Position numbers and translations under genes: made by a program. A DNA stretch of 64,000 bases, taken from assembly GCF_030539875.1 (NCBI RefSeq), contig NZ_JAUNXI010000006.1:1-64000 (forward strand), read 5' to 3'. Below the pieces are notes generated by a model, which saw nothing but the letters and a program-made list of their open reading frames with translations, did not search any database and had not been told where the DNA came from. Positions 57,768 to 64,000 of this stretch are shown piece by piece. The stretch is from Methanobrevibacter sp. GTDB taxonomy: Archaea; Methanobacteriota; Methanobacteria; Methanobacteriales; Methanobacteriaceae. Within the stretch, counting starts at the first letter, position 1. Each line of letters starts with the position of its first letter.

Positions 57768-58910
57768 ATGGATGAAACTTTATTAATGCTTCCGGGTCCA
57801 ACAACAGTGCACCCTAGAGTGCTTGCTGCAATGTCTAACGCTGTTGTTAACCATAGAGGAGCCAAATATGGAGAAATTTTAACAGAAACAAATAAATTAA
57901 TGTCTGATGTTTTCCAAACCTCTAATGACTCATACTTAGTAACAGGATCTGGAACTGCAGTAATGGAAGCGGGCGTAAGCAATACTGTTGCTTCCGGTGA
58001 AAAAATACTCAATGTTGTAGGGGGAAAATTCGGTGAACGTTTCATGAAAATAGCCAACACTCATGGAATCGACACTAAAGAGTTAGCAGTAGAGTGGGGA
58101 ACCGCTGTAACTCCTGAAGCTATTAAAGAAGCTTTGGATGCTGATGAAGATATTAAAGCAGTAACTGTAGTTCACAATGAAACCTCTACCGGAGTAGCTG
58201 CACCTATTGAGGAAATTGGTAAAGTAATGAAAAATTATGATGCGCTATATATCGTAGATACAGTATCTTCCCTTGGCGGAGATTATGTTGATGTGGAAAA
58301 GTTCGGAATCGACGTTTGCGTAACCGGTTCTCAGAAATGTATTGCAGCACCGCCGGGAATGGGCGCAATTACTTTAAGCGACGATGCATGGGCTGCTGCA
58401 GATAAAATCGACTCACCTACTTTCTACCTTGATATGAAAGCTGCAAGAAAAAGTGGAGATAAAGTGCCGCCTCAAACTCCTTATACTCCTTCAGTATCCT
58501 TAACTTATGCAATGAACGAAGCTTTGAAAATGATTGTTGAAGAAGGTCTTGAAGCAAGAGTTGCACGCCACCACAAAGCTGCTGAAGCAAGTGTGGCTGC
58601 TGTTAAAGCATTAGGTTTAGATTTATTTGCTGATGAGGCCGTCTCCTCTGCAACCGTAACTGCCGTTAAAATTCCAGAAGGAATTACCGACAGCGAATTT
58701 AGAGGAACTGTTCGTGACAAGTACGGTGTTGAATTGGCCGGAGGACAGGACCACCTGAAAGGAAATGTTTTCAGAATCGGACACATGGGAAATATTTCAT
58801 ACAAAGAGCTGACCCAGACTTTTGCAGCTATCGGTATGACTTTAAAAGGTTTAGGTGCAATTGAAGACGCAGGTGCCGGTGTGGCATCCATTGCAGAATC
58901 ATACTTATGA
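57768..58910 (+). CDS. class V aminotransferase (alanine-glyoxylate/serine-pyruvate type)
   Basis: The 380-residue PLP enzyme has LPGPTTVHPRVL (about 6-17), SGTAVMEAGVSN, DTVSSLGG (PLP Asp about 167) and the lysine in TGSQKCIAAPPGMG (about 190-203). Related enzymes act on glyoxylate, serine or phosphonopyruvate; methanogens may use it for serine or glycine metabolism. ATG at 57768 is set by GGAGG 8 nt upstream. It is followed by a strong terminator. Confidence 0.9.
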   Translation: MDETLLMLPGPTTVHPRVLAAMSNAVVNHRGAKYGEILTETNKLMSDVFQTSNDSYLVTGSGTAVMEAGVSNTVASGEKILNVVGGKFGERFMKIANTHGIDTKELAVEWGTAVTPEAIKEALDADEDIKAVTVVHNETSTGVAAPIEEIGKVMKNYDALYIVDTVSSLGGDYVDVEKFGIDVCVTGSQKCIAAPPGMGAITLSDDAWAAADKIDSPTFYLDMKAARKSGDKVPPQTPYTPSVSLTYAMNEALKMIVEEGLEARVARHHKAAEASVAAVKALGLDLFADEAVSSATVTAVKIPEGITDSEFRGTVRDKYGVELAGGQDHLKGNVFRIGHMGNISYKELTQTFAAIGMTLKGLGAIEDAGAGVASIAESYL

Positions 58911-58930
58911 TTCTGTTTTTATATTTTTTT
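58894..58930 (+). terminator. terminator of the aminotransferase gene
   Basis: A perfect 10-bp inverted repeat CAGAATCATA (58894-58903) / TATGATTCTG (58906-58915) overlaps the stop codon at 58908-58910 and is followed by TTTTTATATTTTTTT. Confidence 0.7.
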
Positions 58931-59303
58931 AAACTGAATTTTTAGTAATATATTTTTTACATCTTCTTTTGTTATAAGTGATAAGTTACACTTGAAATGC
59001 ACCTCTTCAGACATCACCTTAAAAACTTATAAGTGAAAAGTTACACTTGAAATGGATGTCTCTAATTTTTGGACAGTATAAGTTATAAGTGAAAAGTTAC
59101 ACTTGAAATTTATGTCTTTAAAATAAAAAAAGTATTACAGAACATGCAGTCTTGATCTCAACATTTAATAAGCATAGCCATCACAGCATTTGAGGTAATG
59201 GAAAAATCAATGCTGAAAAATTACACCTGCCGATTTCTATGAAAATTGAAAAATATTTTAAATATTAAAAAACAAAGTTAAACCATTATTAGGATGTGAA
59301 AAT
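58931..59303. other. intergenic region with three repeats
   Basis: About 370 nt between the aminotransferase terminator and the GerW-family gene. The middle holds three copies of a 27-bp repeat (58972-59109). The right part (59110-59303) is AT-rich and holds the promoter of the GerW operon. No gene is visible. Confidence 0.6.
58972..59109 (+). repeat. three 27-bp direct repeats
   Basis: Unit TTATAAGTGAAAAGTTACAC then TTGAAAT, at 58972-58998 (one base differs: GATAAG), 59027-59053 and 59083-59109. Periods are 55 and 56 bp. Each holds AAGTG and CACTT as an inverted pair separated by 8 nt. The bases after copies 2 and 3 are also alike (ATGTCT). Confidence 0.85.
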
Positions 59304-59717
59304 ATGTCTGAAAATATCAAAACAACTGTAGAAGAATTACGCAAACTTATTAATGTAGACAATGTAATCGGCGAACCTATCGAAACCGAAGATAAAGTCC
59401 TCATTCCAGTAATGAGAATGGGAGTAGGATTTGGAGTTGGAGAAAAGATAATAGGAAGTGAAGGCGGTGCTGCAGGTGCAGGTGCTGGTGTCGAACCGAT
59501 TTCAATGGTGCTGATTCCTAAAAAAGGAACTGACAGCGAAGGTGTCCGCGTACTTAACTTAAGCAAAGGAAGTGACACAAACAAGGCATTGTCCGATTTC
59601 AGCTTGCTTGTAAGTGACTTGATTAAAAAATATGTGGATTCAAAAGAGGAAAATAACTACGACGAATCAGAATATATTGAACCAGAATTTTCCACAACCG
59701 ACGATAAAGAAGAATAA
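59304..59717 (+). CDS. GerW/YtfJ-family protein
   Basis: The 137-residue protein has a Gly/Ala-rich core (MGVGFGVGEKIIGSEGG and AAGAGAGVEPISMVLIP, about 37-71), as in the Bacillus spore protein YtfJ/GerW family. The C-terminal tail is acidic. In Bacillus the neighbouring gene is a DUF2953 protein, and the same is found here. GGATGTGAAAAT precedes the ATG. Role in this non-sporulating archaeon is unknown. Confidence 0.85.
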   Translation: MSENIKTTVEELRKLINVDNVIGEPIETEDKVLIPVMRMGVGFGVGEKIIGSEGGAAGAGAGVEPISMVLIPKKGTDSEGVRVLNLSKGSDTNKALSDFSLLVSDLIKKYVDSKEENNYDESEYIEPEFSTTDDKEE

Positions 59718-59719
59718 AC

Positions 59720-60280
59720 ATGTCAGACATCCTATTGATGATTATTTTTATAATCATCCTCTTCATCATCATACTGCTTTTTATTGGAGTTAAGATAGCT
59801 ATAATTTACGATAAGACAGGCAGTAACTTTAAGGGATGTTTAGACATATACGTTTTAAGAAAAATCAAAGTTTATTCAACCAGATTTCCATCATCCGAGA
59901 AAAAAGAAGACGAAGAAGAGAAAGGCGAAACCGAAATACTCGAACTGGCCAAACCCTGTTTTGAAGATTTTAAAATATTTTTAAAATCCTTTGTAAAATG
60001 CATCCGTGTGGAAAAGCTTGAAAACCATCTTGTTTTTGGTCTTGACTCCTACGTCGAGACTGCAAAATATATTGGCTACATCTGGGGATTGCTTGTAATT
60101 GTAAATGAAGCTCATGAAAATGCCATGCTGAGTGCTGAACCATCATTTAATGGAAGCGTTTTTGATTTAAACGGAGACAACGAACTTGAGATAAATCTCC
60201 TGAAATTGATTCCGCCAACTTTAAGACTGATGTCTAAAAAAGAGGTTCAAGCGTTGATTAGAGGTGTTATACATGGATAA
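59720..60280 (+). CDS. DUF2953 membrane protein (YtfI-like)
   Basis: A 186-residue protein. The first 25 residues form a transmembrane helix (LLMIIFIIILFIIILLFIGV), followed by a soluble domain (about 30-186) with FEDFKIFLKSF and GLDSYVETAKYIGYIWGLL, LRLMSKKEVQALIRGV at the end. Start is 2 nt after the stop of the GerW gene, so they are one operon. Confidence 0.75.
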   Translation: MSDILLMIIFIIILFIIILLFIGVKIAIIYDKTGSNFKGCLDIYVLRKIKVYSTRFPSSEKKEDEEEKGETEILELAKPCFEDFKIFLKSFVKCIRVEKLENHLVFGLDSYVETAKYIGYIWGLLVIVNEAHENAMLSAEPSFNGSVFDLNGDNELEINLLKLIPPTLRLMSKKEVQALIRGVIHG

Positions 60281-60533
60281 ACATGTCAGGGACTTTATTT
60301 GCGATAAGGCAGACATCTGCATAACATCAGAATATAGTTTTCGCGACATCTGCGGATTTACATTTGCATTTAAAACCGAAATTGTCCATATAAAAAACCG
60401 GATCAGCTCTGCATCAGCCGCTCCTGTTGGAATTATCTATAAAGAGAATAACGAATTTTATTTAGCCCCTCTTGCTAAAAAAGTAAACGTTAGCGAAGTC
60501 ATCATGCATTATGTTAAATACCACATGGATTGA
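60273..60533 (+). CDS. small protein of unknown function, third gene of the GerW operon
   Basis: An 86-residue protein starting MDKHVRDFICDKADIC, overlapping the DUF2953 gene by 8 nt, with GAGGTG upstream of the ATG (an alternative GTG lies 9 nt earlier). Three Cys and GFTFAFKTEIVHIKNR are visible. No known domain. The tight overlap suggests joint function with the two upstream genes. Confidence 0.65.
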   Translation: MDKHVRDFICDKADICITSEYSFRDICGFTFAFKTEIVHIKNRISSASAAPVGIIYKENNEFYLAPLAKKVNVSEVIMHYVKYHMD

Positions 60534-60671
60534 ATATTAGTTTAACCTCGTTAAATTGCCTTAAAATCATTTATAAAAGTTTATATAATCTTAAATTCAA
60601 TACAAACATGATTAACTTTAATTTAAAGTTTATGCATAAATTGAAAATCGGATTGTTTTGCAATATAATTT

Positions 60672-60727
60672 TAACTAGTAAAAAAATATTTACCAGTATT
60701 TATAAATAACTAGTAAAAAAATATTTA
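60672..60727 (+). repeat. two 21-bp direct repeats before the ATPase gene
   Basis: TAACTAGTAAAAAAATATTT and one more A, at 60672-60692 and 60707-60727 (period 35 bp), each with the palindrome ACTAGT. They lie about 45-100 nt before the ATG. The second is next to TTTATAAATATA, a likely TATA box. A candidate operator pair. Confidence 0.75.
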
Positions 60728-60769
60728 TAAATATAATCCACATACCAGCAAATGTCAGAGGTGAAAAAA

Positions 60770-62206
60770 ATGAATGATGCATTAGCAATCCACATCCAAA
60801 ATCAAGTTTTAATAAGGCCAGGCAAATTAAATGAAGATTTGAAATACAACAATAAAACATTTCGCCACAGACAAGATTACTATGAAATAATCAGATATGT
60901 TGATGACTATCTAAACGGGAAAACCAACAACAGATACTTAGTTTTACCAGGAATAAGAGGTGTTGGAAAATCCACAATACTATATCAGATATATGAATAT
61001 CTCCTAAAAGAAAAAAATATCAGCCAGACAAATATCATATACATAACAGGAGATAACCTGAAAAGAATGTCAAACAGCCCAATTATGGACGGAATAACAA
61101 CATATCTCGACATATTTCACAATGCAACAATCGAAACTGTAGGAGAACCAGTATTTTTATTAATTGATGAAGCGCAGTATGATAAGGATTGGTCAAATAC
61201 AGGAAAAATCATCTTTGATTCGACAAAAAACATATTTATGATTTTTAGCGGCTCATCAGCATTAGAACTTTCCTACAATGCAGATTCTGCAAGAAGATTA
61301 TTAAAAATCCCTGTTCTGCCTCTAAATTATTCCCAGCATTTGAAATTAAAATATGATTATTTTAAAAACGATATTTCAAAATCCATTACTGACTTAATTT
61401 TTGAGAAGAAAATCCCTGAGGACAATCTGGAAAGCAAAATTCTCAAAATCTATTCTAACTTAAAGGATTATGACATTAAAGAATGGGAAAATTTCATACA
61501 GTATGGAGGATTTCCATCATCATTCAATCAGAAACAGCACGAAATAACAAAAACAGTTACAGACATCATAGAAAGAGTAATAACAGTAGATTTAGAAAAT
61601 ATCAAAGGAATAAATGGGCAAACAGAATACCTTGCATTCCAGCTGTTATATTTCTTTGCTCTTCAAAATCCCGGTGAAATCTCAAAAGGATCAATGGCCA
61701 ACCACCTTGATTCAAATAAAATGACAATAAACAAGATTTTGGAACTGCTTGAAAAAACACAGCTGATTTTCCATGTCGAACCCTTTACTTCATCTGCTAA
61801 AAGAACTACAAAATCCCATAAATATTACTTTGCAACATCCAGCCTGAAGCATATACTGTCTGCAAATCTCGGCAACGCAAATCTCGAAGCAAAAGAAGCA
61901 TACATGGGCAAATTACTTGAAAACTTTGTTGCTTCAAGTTTTTTTAATCTTAAAAACAGAAGCGATGTGATGTATAACATATATTACGACACAAATAAGA
62001 AAAATGTTGATTTTTTAATTCAGAAAGGATTAAACACGCCGATTCCGATTGAAGTGAGTTTTGGAAAAAAAGACAAAAGCCAGATTAAAACTGCAATGAG
62101 AAAGTACAAATCAGACTACGGCATAATCATCTCAAATACAACAAAAAACATTTTAAAGGAAGACAATATTATTTATCTGCCTCCCCAAACATTTTCATTC
62201 ATGTGA
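60770..62206 (+). CDS. AAA+ ATPase with DUF4143-type C-terminus
   Basis: The 478-residue protein has Walker A GIRGVGKST (about 62-70), Walker B FLLIDEAQ and SGSSALELS, then a winged-helix-like region and the C-terminal DUF4143 part with VDFLIQ and IPIEVSFGK, a PD-(D/E)xK-like pattern. The ATG is set by GAGGTG 6 nt upstream. Such ATPases are common and mobile in archaea; function unknown. The end overlaps the convergent acetolactate-synthase-like gene by 12 nt. Confidence 0.85.
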   Translation: MNDALAIHIQNQVLIRPGKLNEDLKYNNKTFRHRQDYYEIIRYVDDYLNGKTNNRYLVLPGIRGVGKSTILYQIYEYLLKEKNISQTNIIYITGDNLKRMSNSPIMDGITTYLDIFHNATIETVGEPVFLLIDEAQYDKDWSNTGKIIFDSTKNIFMIFSGSSALELSYNADSARRLLKIPVLPLNYSQHLKLKYDYFKNDISKSITDLIFEKKIPEDNLESKILKIYSNLKDYDIKEWENFIQYGGFPSSFNQKQHEITKTVTDIIERVITVDLENIKGINGQTEYLAFQLLYFFALQNPGEISKGSMANHLDSNKMTINKILELLEKTQLIFHVEPFTSSAKRTTKSHKYYFATSSLKHILSANLGNANLEAKEAYMGKLLENFVASSFFNLKNRSDVMYNIYYDTNKKNVDFLIQKGLNTPIPIEVSFGKKDKSQIKTAMRKYKSDYGIIISNTTKNILKEDNIIYLPPQTFSFM

Positions 62207-63739
62207 CTGGTCAGGAAGTGGAATGTTTTCACTTAAAACAACAACCTCAACAACAAGAGGTCCTGTCAGTTCCTTTTCAAGAATCAATTCCAAATCCTCC
62301 AGATTATCCGCTCTTGCAGCATCAATCCCATAGCTTGAAGCCAGTTTTACAAAATCGGGATTGTTTAATTTGACCTGGAAGGGATCCATATCATAGAAAT
62401 CCTCTTCCCACTGCCTGATAATTCCATATTCTGAATTGTTTAGAATAAAGACAATAACGTCCAAGTTGTTTTCCTTTAGGGTAGAGAGTTCCTGAAGATT
62501 CATCTGGAAATCCCCGTCTCCGTTAATCACTATTATTTTCTCGCCGGTTGCAACAGCAGCTCCAACCGCTGCCGGAAGCCCGTATCCCATCGGAGCCATG
62601 GCCCCTGAGAAAAGCAGCTGTCCAGGTTTTAGGGATCTTTTAAGAAGTGTTGTCCATGTAGTGTGTGAACCTGCGTCGGAAACTATTATGTTGTTTTTGA
62701 ATTTATCTAAAATTCTTTTAATGGCTGCCTGAGGCTTTAAATCATCGTCCAGCCCTTCAATTTCAATTTCATTGCTGATTTTTAAAATTTCTCCAAGCCA
62801 ATCGGCTTTTTTAAATGTGATTTCTGCCAGAAAGTCTTCAACTTTTCCATGAATCGGAACATCCCCTATTAAAACATCCTTATTAATGTTTACATGAATC
62901 AAATTCTCGGGAATCTGAGGCAGAGTCCTCTCTGATGCCTTTATACCTAATCCGATTATGCAGTCGGCATTTTCAAATGCGTATTTTGCTCTCGGTGTTG
63001 AACGTATGCCCACCATGCCCAGATTCAGCTCATCACTTTCAGGGATGATTCCTTTTGCGTGAAATGTTGTAGCAACCGGAATCCGATATTTCCGGGCAAT
63101 CCTTACAACAGCTTTCCTTTGAGTGATTGCACCGGCCCCCAGAATGAATAAAGGTTTTTCAGAGGTGCTTATGAGCTCCTGTGCCATGGAGATATTTGAC
63201 AGGTCATCCTCACACAGATAACACAGCTCAAAGTCATCAAAGTCCTCTTCAAGCAACACGTCCTTTGACAGGTTAATGTGAATCGGGCCTTTTGGAAATG
63301 TTTTAAGTTCATAGATTGCTGCCCTTAAAACATACATCGCCTCGGTTCCGTTTAACGGATTGTATGACGCTGCAGTTATGTTTTTAAATATATCAACCTG
63401 AGGAGTGGTTTGAAAATAATCCGTGTTTCTGTACTTTAACTCATTGTCTCCGGTTATCACCAGAAGAGGAATGTTGTCCTTATAGGCTGTGGCCAGTGCC
63501 ATTGTAAAGTTTAGGGCCCCTGGAGATGCGGTTGCAACGCATACCCCGATTTTTCCGCTTGACCGGAAGTATCCGTCAGCCGCATGGGCCGCCGCCTGTT
63601 CGTGTCTTGTCAGAATATGGTTGATACCTGAAGCAGACAGCGCCCTGTAAAGAGGCATTATCTGCTCGCCAGGTATGCCGAAAATGTCCTTAATGCCTTC
63701 CTCTTCAAGTATTTTGACAAATTTGTCTGCCACGTTCAT
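62195..63739 (-). CDS. acetolactate synthase-like ThDP enzyme
   Basis: The 514-residue thiamine diphosphate enzyme has the catalytic Glu in RHEQAAAHAADGY (about 45-57), and the ThDP motif GDGDFQMNLQELSTLKENN (about 408-426). It is shorter than most IlvB proteins (about 560). The FAD-binding middle domain is present in part (GIRSTPRAKYAFE). It may make acetolactate or be a related decarboxylase. No small subunit gene follows. Its ATG overlaps the stop of the dUTPase-like gene by 4 nt. Confidence 0.82.
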   Translation of the reverse strand: MNVADKFVKILEEEGIKDIFGIPGEQIMPLYRALSASGINHILTRHEQAAAHAADGYFRSSGKIGVCVATASPGALNFTMALATAYKDNIPLLVITGDNELKYRNTDYFQTTPQVDIFKNITAASYNPLNGTEAMYVLRAAIYELKTFPKGPIHINLSKDVLLEEDFDDFELCYLCEDDLSNISMAQELISTSEKPLFILGAGAITQRKAVVRIARKYRIPVATTFHAKGIIPESDELNLGMVGIRSTPRAKYAFENADCIIGLGIKASERTLPQIPENLIHVNINKDVLIGDVPIHGKVEDFLAEITFKKADWLGEILKISNEIEIEGLDDDLKPQAAIKRILDKFKNNIIVSDAGSHTTWTTLLKRSLKPGQLLFSGAMAPMGYGLPAAVGAAVATGEKIIVINGDGDFQMNLQELSTLKENNLDVIVFILNNSEYGIIRQWEEDFYDMDPFQVKLNNPDFVKLASSYGIDAARADNLEDLELILEKELTGPLVVEVVVLSENIPLPDQSHE

Positions 63740-64000
63740 TTTTCCTCCTCCTGATACGACCCGCTGTATTCGCCGGAGCCTTCAACCGGGAACACAACAG
63801 CCTGAGCTATTCTGTCTCCTGATTTGATTTTATATTCAAAGTCTCCGTGATTATAAATCATAAACATCAGCGTTCCGTAAAAGCCGGGGTCCCCAACAGC
63901 GGTTTGAACAGATACAAAAGACCGCAGAAGGGTTGACCTTGGAAGATAAAGCATCGCATATCCTTTGGGAATCTTGATTTTTCTTTTAATACTTGCAAGA
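63736..64000 (-). CDS. dUTPase-family protein, N-terminus beyond window
   Basis: Partial: the open frame continues to the window edge (codons ...KGYAMLYLPRST). The remaining 88 residues hold PRSTLLR, TAVGDPGFYGTLMF and GDRIAQAVVFP, the motifs of dUTPase/dCTP deaminase trimers. An internal ATG at 63954 is not the true start. It probably hydrolyses dUTP. Overlaps the downstream ThDP enzyme by 4 nt. Confidence 0.82.
   Translation of the reverse strand, partial: LASIKRKIKIPKGYAMLYLPRSTLLRSFVSVQTAVGDPGFYGTLMFMIYNHGDFEYKIKSGDRIAQAVVFPVEGSGEYSGSYQEEEK

Noticed and set aside
58972-59109. CRISPR array
   Set aside because: Only three units, spacers partly alike, no cas genes in the window, and repeats shorter than usual for archaea. 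Listed as direct repeats instead.

Overview
The window is from a low-GC methanogenic archaeon, most likely a Methanobrevibacter or a close relative in the order Methanobacteriales. The evidence is a secreted beta-helix adhesin-like protein, wreckage of two more adhesins, a lipid-linked glycan pair (MraY-like and MurG-like) expected of pseudomurein makers, a methanogenesis marker 8 protein, a CofE-like paralogue, archaeal ribosomal proteins L10/L12/S3Ae, TFE, Spt5, pelota, Orc1/Cdc6, RtcB with archease, and a short archaeosine synthase. Ribosome binding sites of the GGTGAT and GGAGG type and TATA boxes are common. No species can be fixed without a search.

Layout. 0.1-2.2 kb: an adhesin-like protein. 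2.5-7.8 kb: fbp, thiI and alaS. 7.9-12.8 kb: the translation/division block ftsZ, secE, spt5, rpl11, rpl1, rpl10, rpl12, all leftward. 12.9-14.5 kb: a divergent pair of a pyruvate-kinase-C-like protein and a CofE-like protein. 14.6-17.7 kb: a sugar 4,6-dehydratase and an aminotransferase for surface glycans. 17.9-21.4 kb: tfe, an HD protein, a short archaeosine synthase, an iron-sulfur assembly factor, tRNA-Ile and an ACT regulator. 21.4-30.0 kb: hypC, a dihydrolipoamide-dehydrogenase-like flavoprotein, the MurG-like/MraY-like operon, pelota, tyrA and the CDC48-type ATPase. 30-36.9 kb: methanogenesis marker 8, a DnaQ-like exonuclease, an intact VapBC-type toxin-antitoxin pair with a wrecked inverted antitoxin copy beside it, thiC, ATP-dependent DNA ligase and a preQ0-type transporter. 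37-48.8 kb: two GlmM-type mutases, a TetR-DUF116 operon, an ASCH-TPR protein, the operon glmU-like/gamma carbonic anhydrase/hisC/radical SAM activase, apgM and a DUF92 protein. 49-57.6 kb: rps3ae, a flavoprotein, a NifX-like protein, an MTAP-type phosphorylase, rtcB, a broken adhesin, archease, orc1/cdc6, mptE and a YczE-type membrane protein. 57.7-64 kb: a class V aminotransferase, a three-copy 27-bp repeat, a GerW/DUF2953/unknown operon, a DUF4143 ATPase, an acetolactate-synthase-like enzyme and a partial dUTPase-like gene.

How the genes fit together. Surface building is the strongest theme: adhesins, amino-sugar supply (two mutases and a GlmU-like enzyme), lipid-linked sugar transfer and a modified sugar pathway. 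RNA handling is the second: RtcB plus archease, ThiI, the archaeosine enzyme with a queuosine-precursor transporter, and pelota. The rest is ordinary housekeeping, mostly in short operons.

The most unusual items are a recurring hairpin-plus-U-tract placed on or next to stop codons, a TetR promoter with two near-perfect operators around its TATA box and a likely leaderless mRNA, a three-copy 27-bp repeat of unknown role, and a ytfJ/ytfI-like (GerW/DUF2953) operon in an organism that does not sporulate. I did not find a clearly new defence or metabolic system. CRISPR arrays, rRNA genes and intact insertion sequences were not seen.
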